From contig JACJKV010000016.1 of assembly GCA_016901755.1 (NCBI GenBank), positions 1-61,424 on the forward strand: DNA of 61,424 nt, written 5' to 3'. How positions within the stretch are numbered: the first letter of the stretch is position 1; each line of letters begins with the position of its first letter. Shown one piece after another: positions 53,405 to 61,424 of this stretch. This DNA comes from Thomasclavelia spiroformis. Its GTDB lineage: Bacteria > Bacillota_I > Bacilli_A > Erysipelotrichales > Coprobacillaceae. The notes below the pieces were generated by a model. It did no database searches and had not been told where the DNA came from. It was given only the letters and a program-made list of their open reading frames with translations. The position numbers and the translations under genes are program-made.

Positions 53405-54181
53405 ATGGAATTTATAGATTTACACAATCATCTGACTTGGGATGTTGATGATGGAATACCAACGAAAGAAGATACTATTACGGTTTTAAATCAGGCAAGA
53501 AGAGAAGGAATTAAAACTATTGTGGCAACGCCACATTTTGTCCCAGGCAATCAAACTAAAGAAGATATTGAGCAGATTAATCATCGTATAAATGAACTAG
53601 TAGAACTTGCACAAACATATAATGTTACAATTTTAAAGGGTTGTGAATTATTTATGAATCATAATTTTTTAGATATGGTTGATGCAGGAATGATTAATTC
53701 TATTCAAAATACTAATTATATTTTAGTTGAATTTGATGTTAGAAAGCAATTAGGCACTAAGTTGCATGTTGAAGATTATCTATATGAATTAGCCATTAGA
53801 GATTATAGAGTCATTATTGCTCATGTAGAGAGATATTTTCCTCAAAAATTAGATTTAGAAAGATTAAAAGAGTTACATCAAGAGGGATATATTTTTCAGA
53901 TTAACAAATCTAGTTTACTAGGACTTCATGGTAAAACAATTCAAAAAAATGCATTTAAAATTATTGATCATGGATTAGCACATATTGTTGCTAGTGATTG
54001 TCATCGTGTCAAAGGAAGAGACATTTCATTTAGAAAAGTTTATGATTTGCTTGTGCATAAATACGATGAAAGAATAGCCTATCAATTATGTTATAAAAAT
54101 CCATTGCATGTGATCAGAAATGAAAATGTTGAAAATATACAAAACAGGAAAAAGTTATTGGGATTATTTAAAAGGAGATAA
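53405..54181 (+). CDS. PHP-type tyrosine phosphatase (CpsB/Wzb-like)
   Basis: A 258-residue PHP phosphatase dephosphorylating the BY-kinase. Metal motifs: DLHNHLTWDVDDG, ATPHF, GCELF, IAHVERY and SDCHRV. ATG 53405 has AAAGGA upstream and lies four bases after the Wzz stop. Confidence 0.87.
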   Translation: MEFIDLHNHLTWDVDDGIPTKEDTITVLNQARREGIKTIVATPHFVPGNQTKEDIEQINHRINELVELAQTYNVTILKGCELFMNHNFLDMVDAGMINSIQNTNYILVEFDVRKQLGTKLHVEDYLYELAIRDYRVIIAHVERYFPQKLDLERLKELHQEGYIFQINKSSLLGLHGKTIQKNAFKIIDHGLAHIVASDCHRVKGRDISFRKVYDLLVHKYDERIAYQLCYKNPLHVIRNENVENIQNRKKLLGLFKRR

Positions 54182-54186
54182 CTAAA

Positions 54187-54927
54187 GTGTTTAAGAAAAA
54201 GAATGATAATGAAAAGCGTACGTTGGAATACGCATTAGGAAAAGGTAAAAGTAGTTTACAATTTGATGTCAAAGAAGTATATAGACATATTAGAACAAAT
54301 ATCGGTTTTTCTAATATTTCAAATAAGATAAAAGTGATTAATTTAACTTCTACCCAACCAGGTGAAGGAAAGACAACAACAGCGATTAATTTAGCTATTG
54401 CATATGCTGGGATTTATGAGAATGTTTTATTAATAGATTGCGATTTACGTAAACCTCAAATTCATAAATATTTTAAGATGTCCAATAAAGAAGGTTTATC
54501 TAATTTTGTTTTAGACTATGCAACAACTGGTAATTTTAAATTAGCAGATATAAAAAAAATAACTGATAGTTCTTTTAAAGGAGCTTTATCAATATTACCA
54601 GCAGGTATTCATGTGCCAAATCCTGGAGAATTAATTGAATCAGATAATTTTAAGAAGTTTATAGAATATTTAAGACATTATTATGATTTCATTATTATCG
54701 ACTGTCCACCTATTGGTGCTGTTGCTGATGCCATTCCTTTAAGTAATGTTAGTGATGGTACGGTATTTGTTTGTTCAAGTCAGGATACTGATAAAAGAGC
54801 AGCAAAGACAGCAGTAGAAAATTTAAAAAGGTCAAATGTTAATCTATTGGGAACAGTTTTAACAAAAGTAGAACCAGATCATACAGGAAGATATGGTTAT
54901 TACAGTTATGACTATTATGGGAAGTAG
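54187..54927 (+). CDS. Bacterial tyrosine kinase (BY-kinase, CpsD/CapB-like)
   Basis: A 246-residue BY-kinase: Walker A TQPGEGKTTTA (Lys62), Walker A' VLLIDCDLRKP, Walker B FIIIDCPP, and a C-terminal tyrosine cluster YGYYSYDYYGK which is autophosphorylated. It controls capsule or exopolysaccharide chain length with the Wzz protein. GTG start with AAAAGGAG. Confidence 0.9.
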   Translation: MFKKKNDNEKRTLEYALGKGKSSLQFDVKEVYRHIRTNIGFSNISNKIKVINLTSTQPGEGKTTTAINLAIAYAGIYENVLLIDCDLRKPQIHKYFKMSNKEGLSNFVLDYATTGNFKLADIKKITDSSFKGALSILPAGIHVPNPGELIESDNFKKFIEYLRHYYDFIIIDCPPIGAVADAIPLSNVSDGTVFVCSSQDTDKRAAKTAVENLKRSNVNLLGTVLTKVEPDHTGRYGYYSYDYYGK

Positions 54928-54936
54928 GAATAAAAA

Positions 54937-56373
54937 ATGAATAAGGATAAAATCAAAGAAATAGTACTCAATTTTATTACAACAGCTCAAATTACGCTAT
55001 TTTTACAGACTGTGATATCTATTGCTTTTGTTTATTATTTACTAGTATTAAATATTTTACCAACTTCTATCATTATAGGTGTTGCCATTGTATTGTTGAT
55101 TTTATTAGTAGCAAACTATTTTTTACAAAGAAAATCCAAGAAAATTGGTGTACGATCTATCTTGTCAAGAATCATTAGTATCGTATTATGTGTTTTTTTG
55201 CTAATGGGTTGTTTTTATATAAGACGTACAAATACATCGATTAAAAAAATTGGAAATGATCATTATGAAACAGTGGTTTATTCAGTTATTGTTTTAAATG
55301 ATAGTCAAATTCAAGATGTAAAAGAATTGGCTAACAAAAAAGTAAGCATCAATGTTTCAATTAATAATGATTTAAGTACTAAAGCTAAGAAAAATGTAGA
55401 TGCAAAAGCTAGTGATATACAGTGGAATTTTTCTCCTGATTATTCTTCTTTAAGCGATGAGTTATATCAAAAACAATGTGATGCGATTGTTATTAATGAA
55501 GCATATAGAGGAATTATTGAAGAGACACATCCAGAATTTGATAATGAAACAAGGGTTCTTTATACAATAGATACTGCTAAAAGCAAAACAGAGTCAGCAA
55601 AAAATATTACCAATGGTGTTTTCAATATTTATATTTCTGGAATTGATACAGCTGGTCCTATCAGTACTGTATCTAGAAGTGATGTAAATATGGTTTTATC
55701 AGTGAATATGAACACGCATGAAATTTTAATGACAAGCATTCCTCGTGATATGTATGTTAAATTAAGAACTTCAGGTGAATATGATAAACTGACTCATAGT
55801 GGGATATATGGTATTGATGAGACTGTTGGCACAATAGAGGATTTCTTGGGTATTTCGATTAATTATTATGTTAGAGTGAACTTCTCATCAGTCATTACAT
55901 TGGTTGATGCGATTGGTGGAGTTGATGTTTACAGTGATCAGGAAATGAATTTAAGTGGTTATCATTACGATTTGGGAATGAATCATTTAAATGGAGAAGA
56001 AGCATTGAGATTTGCCAGAGAAAGACATTCTTATGCCAGTGGTGATTTACATAGAACCCAAAATCAACAGGAAGTTTTAACAGCAATTATCCAGAAAATG
56101 GCATCATTTGATACGTTATCGAATTATGATGAAGTATTAACTGCTGTAGAAGGAGTTTTTAATACTAATATGCCTTCTGAAGATATTAAGAGTATTGCTA
56201 AACAGCAGGTAGAAAATATGACATCATGGACAATTAATCATCAGTATGTCACTGGAACAGGAACAAGAATGTATGGCTTATATTCTATGCCCAATAGTTA
56301 TTTATATACAACTATTCCGGATGAAAATGCGGTTAAGAAATGTCAGCAGGCTATTAAAAATACTCTTGAATAA
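54937..56373 (+). CDS. LytR-CpsA-Psr (LCP) family protein
   Basis: A 478-residue membrane protein: two to three N-terminal helices (about 15-60, 75-95), an unassigned extracellular segment (about 110-220), then the LCP domain (about 230-440) with the Arg-rich RSDVNMVLSVNMNTHEILMTSIPRDMY and LRFARERHSY motifs. LCP enzymes attach glycopolymers to peptidoglycan, here probably the polysaccharide of this operon. A terminator follows the stop. Confidence 0.88.
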   Translation: MNKDKIKEIVLNFITTAQITLFLQTVISIAFVYYLLVLNILPTSIIIGVAIVLLILLVANYFLQRKSKKIGVRSILSRIISIVLCVFLLMGCFYIRRTNTSIKKIGNDHYETVVYSVIVLNDSQIQDVKELANKKVSINVSINNDLSTKAKKNVDAKASDIQWNFSPDYSSLSDELYQKQCDAIVINEAYRGIIEETHPEFDNETRVLYTIDTAKSKTESAKNITNGVFNIYISGIDTAGPISTVSRSDVNMVLSVNMNTHEILMTSIPRDMYVKLRTSGEYDKLTHSGIYGIDETVGTIEDFLGISINYYVRVNFSSVITLVDAIGGVDVYSDQEMNLSGYHYDLGMNHLNGEEALRFARERHSYASGDLHRTQNQQEVLTAIIQKMASFDTLSNYDEVLTAVEGVFNTNMPSEDIKSIAKQQVENMTSWTINHQYVTGTGTRMYGLYSMPNSYLYTTIPDENAVKKCQQAIKNTLE

Positions 56374-56397
56374 TAAAGTAGCTGATAATATGTTTTT

Positions 56398-56432
56398 AAA
56401 GAATAGCTGAACTGATGAAGCTATTCTTTTTT
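56398..56432 (+). terminator. Terminator after the LCP gene
   Basis: AAAGAATAGCT/AGCTATTCTTT stem, 10-base loop, T run. Confidence 0.8.
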
Positions 56433-56492
56433 GTGAAGATGGGTAATATTGTCAGTAATATTGTTAATTTTGAAAAATTAATAGTAAAGCGG

Positions 56493-56521
56493 TTGATTTT
56501 ATATGGTAATTTCATCATAAT
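56493..56521 (+). promoter_or_regulatory. Promoter of the capD-like gene
   Basis: TTGATT, 17-base spacer, CATAAT (56516-56521), so this gene has its own promoter after the terminator. Confidence 0.5.
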
Positions 56522-56555
56522 GCTAATGTATGTTAAAGGGGGAGATGGTAGTAAG

Positions 56556-58415
56556 ATGTTAAAAAAGACAACACAGATGAATATAAGAAAATTTATATTA
56601 TTGATATATGATATATTATGTGTTCTTATTGCTGGTTATGGATCTTTATTATTAAGATTTAATGGAGCGATAGAAAAGCAGTATTTAATCAACATGAATA
56701 CCATGATTATTCCAGTATTAATTATCACATTGGGTATTTTCTTTGGTTTTCATCTTTATCATAGTTTATGGCGTTTTGCTTCGATTACCGAATTAAAAAA
56801 TATTATTATTGCTACTGTTATTGCCAGTCTTGTCAATGTAGCGGCTTGTGAACTGACAGGATTTCATTTACCAAGAAGCTGTTATATTATTTATTTCTTG
56901 ATTTTGGTGATTGCTGTAGGTGGTGGCCGATTTGTTTATCGTTTTTTACGTTTTTATCGTACTTATCATCGTTTTGGCAATGTCAAAGAAAAAAGGTCAT
57001 TGCAGCGTGTTATGATTATTGGTGCCGGATTGGCTGGTGAAAAAGTTTATAAAGAAATCATGAATTCTAAGCATATTTATAAAGAAGTGATGTGTTTTAT
57101 TGATGATGATAAAGATAAATGGAACTGTTCTATTCATGGGACTTTGATCTACGGTGGCCGTGATAAAATCAGGGATGCAGTAGAAAAATATAAAATTGAA
57201 GAAATATTAGTAGCTATGCCATCTGTTGATAAGAAGGATTTGGCTGAAATTTTAAATATTTGTAAAGAAACCAAGTGCAAGATCAAAAGACTGCCAGGTA
57301 TTTATCAGCTAATTAATGATGATATCCATATGTCAGATTTTAAAGATGTTGAAGTTCAGGACTTATTAGGGAGAGAACCAATTCGAGTTAATTTGAATGA
57401 TATCATGGGTTATGTCACTGATAAAGTCGTGATGGTCACAGGTGGTGGTGGCTCAATTGGTAGTGAACTCTGCCGTCAGATTGCTGCCAAAAATCCAAAA
57501 CAGTTAATCATCGTTGATATCTATGAAAATAATGCTTATGATATTCAAATGGAACTGCAAAAGAAGTATCCTGATCTGAATTTAGAAACATTGATTGCAT
57601 CGGTTAGAAATACGGATAAAGTCAATGATATGTTTAAAAAATATCATCCTGATATTGTTTATCATGCTGCTGCACATAAACATGTGCCTTTAATGGAAGA
57701 TTCACCTAATGAAGCTATTAAAAACAATGTCTTTGGTACTTTAAATGTTGTTAAAGCTGCTGATCGCTATGGGACAAAACGTTTTATTTTGATTTCTACC
57801 GATAAAGCAGTCAATCCAACAAACATCATGGGAGCAACCAAACGTTTGTGTGAAATGATCATACAGGCTTATAATAAAAAATCAAAAACGGAGTATGTTG
57901 CCGTACGTTTTGGTAATGTTTTAGGTTCTAATGGTTCAGTCATTCCTTTATTTAAAAAACAAATCAAAGCAGGTGGACCAGTCACAGTGACACATCCTGA
58001 TATCATTCGTTATTTCATGACGATACCAGAAGCTGTATCATTAGTTTTACAGGCTGGGGCTTATGCCAAAGGTGGCGAAATCTTTATCTTAGATATGGGT
58101 GAACCAGTTAAAATTGCAGATATGGCACGTAATTTAATCAAGCTTTCTGGTTATGAACCAGATGTTGATATTAAAGTTGTTTATACTGGACTTCGTCCTG
58201 GGGAAAAACTTTATGAAGAGTTATTGATGAAAGAAGAAGGTTTACAGGATACGCCAAATAAACTGATTCATATTGGTAAACCAATAGAATTTGATGAAGA
58301 AACTTTCTTTGAAAGATTAAAATCTTTAAAAGCTGCGGCCTACGAAGAAGTGGAAGACATTCGTCCATTAGTCAAAACATTTGTAACAACATATCACTAT
58401 AAAGAAAATAATTAA
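56556..58415 (+). CDS. CapD/FlaA1-type UDP-sugar 4,6-dehydratase (long form)
   Basis: A 619-residue protein with four N-terminal membrane helices, a first Rossmann-like domain (about 140-260) and a C-terminal SDR domain (about 280-570; VMVTGGGGSIGSELCRQ, STDKAVNPTNIMGATKR where Met replaces the usual Tyr as in FlaA1). It makes UDP-4-keto-6-deoxy sugar for surface polysaccharide. ATG 56556 was chosen from the family-like start LKKTTQ; the upstream frame to 56415 lies over the promoter. No glycosyltransferases follow in the window. Confidence 0.87.
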   Translation: MLKKTTQMNIRKFILLIYDILCVLIAGYGSLLLRFNGAIEKQYLINMNTMIIPVLIITLGIFFGFHLYHSLWRFASITELKNIIIATVIASLVNVAACELTGFHLPRSCYIIYFLILVIAVGGGRFVYRFLRFYRTYHRFGNVKEKRSLQRVMIIGAGLAGEKVYKEIMNSKHIYKEVMCFIDDDKDKWNCSIHGTLIYGGRDKIRDAVEKYKIEEILVAMPSVDKKDLAEILNICKETKCKIKRLPGIYQLINDDIHMSDFKDVEVQDLLGREPIRVNLNDIMGYVTDKVVMVTGGGGSIGSELCRQIAAKNPKQLIIVDIYENNAYDIQMELQKKYPDLNLETLIASVRNTDKVNDMFKKYHPDIVYHAAAHKHVPLMEDSPNEAIKNNVFGTLNVVKAADRYGTKRFILISTDKAVNPTNIMGATKRLCEMIIQAYNKKSKTEYVAVRFGNVLGSNGSVIPLFKKQIKAGGPVTVTHPDIIRYFMTIPEAVSLVLQAGAYAKGGEIFILDMGEPVKIADMARNLIKLSGYEPDVDIKVVYTGLRPGEKLYEELLMKEEGLQDTPNKLIHIGKPIEFDEETFFERLKSLKAAAYEEVEDIRPLVKTFVTTYHYKENN

Positions 58416-58455
58416 AAAGGACTTGATTAATACATGTGTTAATCAAGTCCTTTTT
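58414..58455. terminator. Strong bidirectional terminator
   Basis: A perfect 17-bp stem (58414-58430 and 58439-58455) with 8-base loop; A5/T5 tails on both strands. Confidence 0.9.
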
Positions 58456-61377
58456 CTATTCTTCAATGATACGGCAATATCCTTTGAATTTATGATACTC
58501 GTCATTACTATCTACTAAAAGACCGGCTAAATGTAATTTGAAATTTCTTTTGTTGAAATGAAGCTGGTATTCAATTTGTCCTAATTTTCCAGTTTTTTGC
58601 ATTGTTTCAATAGCTTTTTTGAGATTTTGATTATCGGTATTGTTGATACGTGAAATCCAGTAGATAAAATTTTCATGATCATTAAGTTGTTGTGGTGCAT
58701 CTAATATGTTTTGTAGAAAACGATCTAATGTTAACAGATGATTTTCACCTTTGTGATCGATTTGTAGTGTCCAAAAACCGATGTTTAAATTATGTAATAA
58801 CTCCGTGTTATTTTCTTGTAGTAATAGTCGATAATAGTATTCATTATGATCCTGACGAATTCTTGTCAGTAAGAAACTGGCTAAGACACGAACTTGAGAA
58901 TCATCGCGAATACAGTATCGTGGATTATCAACACCAATAAAGCCGATGATTTTATCATTTTCACATAGTGGTACCGCAATCAGTCGCTGGATACCCTGTT
59001 TATGTAAGACTTCCCATTCATAAGGAGAATTTTTTACTAATGGGGCGAGATTATAAATAATAATCGATTTTTCTTGCTGGAATACTTTCATCCAACGTTC
59101 GAGTACCTGAGGTGGTACACATTGCAAGTTTTTAATTTGTGGTTCTACGCAATGATTACACCATTCAAAAGTATTATTCCAGTGATCAGGTTTGAACTGG
59201 TCTCGTTCAAACAGATAAGCACGGTCTGCCTGATAAAAATCACCAACAGCAGCCAGCACCTTGTTCACAGCTTCATCGTAGTTAGCACATTGTGATAAGA
59301 TATTGACGTAATCTACAATTTTATTAGCGAAGGTTAAACGCTCTTTACCGCTTTGGCTGACATATTCCTGTTCAGTGATGTCTAATGCAACTTCCAAACG
59401 GACTTTTTTCCCTTTGAAAGGCACCAGTTTGTCTTTTAAAAGGAAATGACGACCACAGAACTCGTTATTATTTTCCCAAATGTAGAAACTATCCTGACGT
59501 AAATATTTGTTTGTACAGAAATGACATGGCTGGTGTCGACCATGTAAAATCTCATAACATTTTTTACCTTGATAGTCTTTAACATTAAATCTTCTTTGAC
59601 CAGCAGGATTTAGATAGTATAGTTCATAACTGTCTAAATCACTGAGATAGAAAATATCATTTTCAGCATTTAAGATCGTATGAGCAATTTCATTGTCATA
59701 TGTTGACTGAATCTGCTGATTTTTATCTTTCTGATTTAAATGTTTAATATCAATTAATGGAAAAGATGTAATAAATGAACGTTCAAATTCTGAAAAATTA
59801 CATGGCTTACCAAAATAGAAACCTTGGTATAATGTTGGATTTAATTTTTCAATAACGACCAGTTCTGGTGAATTTTCAACACCTTCACAACAGACACGGA
59901 TATGACTGGTTTTGGCTAGATTGATGATATTATTGAGCAATTGATAATTATAGACGCTATTTTGGATGCCAGTGACAAAACAGCGGTCTATTTTGACTTC
60001 ATCAACTGCCATATCTTTTAAACGACTTAAACTAGAGTAACCAGTACCAAAATCATCAATAGATATTTCTATACCATAACTTTTCCAGGTTTTAAATAAA
60101 GTATTTAAATGTGGATAGTTTGCTAATTCCATGCTTTCTGTAATTTCAATAGTAATTGCTTCTCCAGGAACACCACTTTGTCTAACGATATCCAGGATAT
60201 CAAATTCAATAGCATCATGTTGCAATTGGCTATATGACATATTGATTGATATATGGAAGTTAGGATAAATCTGGCGCCATTTTTTACAGGCAGCTAAAGC
60301 TTCTTTGAAGACCCATAAACCGATTTGATACATCAGATCATTCTGTTCTAGAATATTAATTAAATAAGGGGTAGAAATATGCTCGCCTTTAGGTGAAATA
60401 TAACGAAGTAAGGCTTCAGCTCCGTATAATTCAAAAGTTTGTGAATGAATCTGTGGCTGAAAGTAAACTTCAAATCCTTCATAATGACGATGAACACTGG
60501 TTTGAATACTTTCAATCAGCTCTAGTTCAGCCAGTTTCTGTTCATAGTTTTGAGCATTGAAAAAACAAAGCTGATTTTTACCACTGCTTTTAGCACGATC
60601 AAGTGCGATTTCACCATATTGAATCAGTATATTGCAGTTAGTAATATGATAATCAACTAAAGAAACTGCCCCAGCGGAAACGGTACATTGATTCAGTAGT
60701 TCTTTTTTTAGCTGATCATAGAAATCTTGCACCATGTTTTTATCATAATCAATGAGATTTAAAGCAAAACAGTCACCGTTAATACGATAGAGAGGGAATT
60801 GGCTGTTCGTTATTTTTTTGATTGTATAGACGACCTGAGAAATAACACCATCGCCAAAAGCACGTCCACTTTTCAAATTAATTGTCTTTAAATCATCGAT
60901 TCCGATGATACAAAGGTATCCTGATACAGTTTGGCTACACAGTTTTTTTAAAGCGCTTTTCAGTTTTTTCTGGTTATAGCTGATGGTTTTTGAAGAAGGG
61001 ATATAATTGGATAGTCGCCCTAAAATATATTCAATATCGCCTTCTTCGTTATAATAGACTTTTCCTTTATTATTAAGCCATGTTGTCTGATCTTTTTTAT
61101 CGATGACACGAAAATTATAATTATAGCGGTCAGTTTGTTTGTTGTTGATTTTGCTGATGATCAAATTAGCATGAGCAACATCACGTTTATCTAAGATATG
61201 TTGCCAGTCATGTAAAGCAACAGATGTATTTAAAGATGATAAAGCATTGTTGGCGAACAAGATATTATCGGAAAAATGAATGATTTTTTGATCGTAGTCA
61301 TAAAAATAATAGAAATCGCCAGTACTTTGACTGAAGATATTCAAACTTTTGATCAAATCTTTAAAATGCTGCTTCAT
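58456..61377 (-). CDS. Large c-di-GMP phosphodiesterase-type protein (PAS-degenerate GGDEF-EAL-PAS-GAF)
   Basis: A 973-residue cytoplasmic protein without membrane helices: PAS (about 15-120), GGDEF-like domain (about 130-270) whose active site reads INGDCFAL instead of GGDEF, EAL domain (about 290-540) with EALLR, INMS, TESMEL, DDFGTGYSSL, VKIDR, EGVE and QGFYFGKP all intact, a Cys-rich PAS (about 560-680; CYEILHGRHQPCHFC), GAF (about 695-850) and a C-terminal extension. It probably hydrolyses c-di-GMP but cannot make it. The ATG has AAGGAGAGG upstream. Confidence 0.85.
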   Translation of the reverse strand: MKQHFKDLIKSLNIFSQSTGDFYYFYDYDQKIIHFSDNILFANNALSSLNTSVALHDWQHILDKRDVAHANLIISKINNKQTDRYNYNFRVIDKKDQTTWLNNKGKVYYNEEGDIEYILGRLSNYIPSSKTISYNQKKLKSALKKLCSQTVSGYLCIIGIDDLKTINLKSGRAFGDGVISQVVYTIKKITNSQFPLYRINGDCFALNLIDYDKNMVQDFYDQLKKELLNQCTVSAGAVSLVDYHITNCNILIQYGEIALDRAKSSGKNQLCFFNAQNYEQKLAELELIESIQTSVHRHYEGFEVYFQPQIHSQTFELYGAEALLRYISPKGEHISTPYLINILEQNDLMYQIGLWVFKEALAACKKWRQIYPNFHISINMSYSQLQHDAIEFDILDIVRQSGVPGEAITIEITESMELANYPHLNTLFKTWKSYGIEISIDDFGTGYSSLSRLKDMAVDEVKIDRCFVTGIQNSVYNYQLLNNIINLAKTSHIRVCCEGVENSPELVVIEKLNPTLYQGFYFGKPCNFSEFERSFITSFPLIDIKHLNQKDKNQQIQSTYDNEIAHTILNAENDIFYLSDLDSYELYYLNPAGQRRFNVKDYQGKKCYEILHGRHQPCHFCTNKYLRQDSFYIWENNNEFCGRHFLLKDKLVPFKGKKVRLEVALDITEQEYVSQSGKERLTFANKIVDYVNILSQCANYDEAVNKVLAAVGDFYQADRAYLFERDQFKPDHWNNTFEWCNHCVEPQIKNLQCVPPQVLERWMKVFQQEKSIIIYNLAPLVKNSPYEWEVLHKQGIQRLIAVPLCENDKIIGFIGVDNPRYCIRDDSQVRVLASFLLTRIRQDHNEYYYRLLLQENNTELLHNLNIGFWTLQIDHKGENHLLTLDRFLQNILDAPQQLNDHENFIYWISRINNTDNQNLKKAIETMQKTGKLGQIEYQLHFNKRNFKLHLAGLLVDSNDEYHKFKGYCRIIEE

Positions 61378-61404
61378 TGTGTTCCCTCTCCTTAAACTCC
61401 TTTA

Positions 61405-61424
61405 CAAAAAAGTGTACTTTTTTG
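61405..61424. repeat. Inverted repeat at the window end
   Basis: CAAAAAAGT and ACTTTTTTG with a 2-base centre. It may be a terminator of a neighbouring gene outside the window or an operator of the EAL gene. Confidence 0.4.

Overview
The window is a piece of an AT-rich, low-GC Gram-positive (Firmicutes) chromosome. Tight operons, strong AGGAGG ribosome sites, TTGACA/TATAAT promoters, TGN-extended -10 boxes, a cre-like site, a BY-kinase capsule operon, sortase-type surface proteins and many sugar genes suggest a gut Erysipelotrichia/Coprobacillus-like anaerobe. That genus-level guess is inference only. No rRNA, tRNA, CRISPR array, transposase or phage gene was seen.

Layout. 1-4.4 kb: tail of a probable GNAT gene, then an ECF transporter operon (S component, double ATPase, EcfT) ending in a PHP phosphoesterase. 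4.4-9.0 kb: an RpiR regulator, then an ArsR-controlled thiol/arsenic operon (COG0701 permease, ArsR, Cys-rich small protein, redox-disulfide protein, ArsC) and a DUF362 ferredoxin. 9.2-19 kb: oligo-1,6-glucosidase, DUF1349 protein, CPA2 antiporter, a broken TetR gene, a cupin, and a LacI-controlled galT-galM-galK operon. 19-28 kb: a redox cluster with LysR, two flavodoxin-type proteins, iron alcohol dehydrogenase, SDR, tandem CMD protein, an HxlR remnant, a PucR/CdaR-type regulator and an Old Yellow Enzyme/FAD/4Fe-4S reductase. 28-33 kb: a 1352-residue surface GH5 glucanase beside a GntR regulator, with a cre-like site and GntR-type sites around its promoter. 33-37 kb: HxlR, small proteins, and a TetR gene translationally coupled to a surface beta-helix protein; base composition changes inside the TetR gene. 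37-45 kb: KptA/Tpt1 with a GNAT-like N-terminus, a YczE-like membrane pseudogene, 6-phospho-beta-glucosidase, RpiR, alpha-hydroxy-acid oxidase, and AhpC plus an inverted-order AhpF. 45-51 kb: LysR/TDT transporter pair, a second YczE-like remnant, a PepSY/two-component operon, DUF2200, PepSY lipoprotein, SDR. 51.5-58.4 kb: exopolysaccharide control genes (Wzz, PHP tyrosine phosphatase, BY-kinase, LCP, CapD/FlaA1 dehydratase). 58.5-61.4 kb: a large PAS/degenerate GGDEF/EAL/PAS/GAF protein.

The best regulatory finding is the ArsR circuit. Three copies of one 20-bp dyad (ATATCAA-N6-TTGATAT type) sit on two near-consensus promoters: two flank the permease promoter and one lies just after the arsR -10. 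Two LysR boxes centred near -64 of their target promoters are also clear. Four broken genes (TetR, HxlR, two YczE-like) show recent decay. The least explained parts are the ADH-SDR-CMD redox cluster with unknown substrate, the GNAT-KptA fusion, and the mosaic TetR/surface-protein pair.
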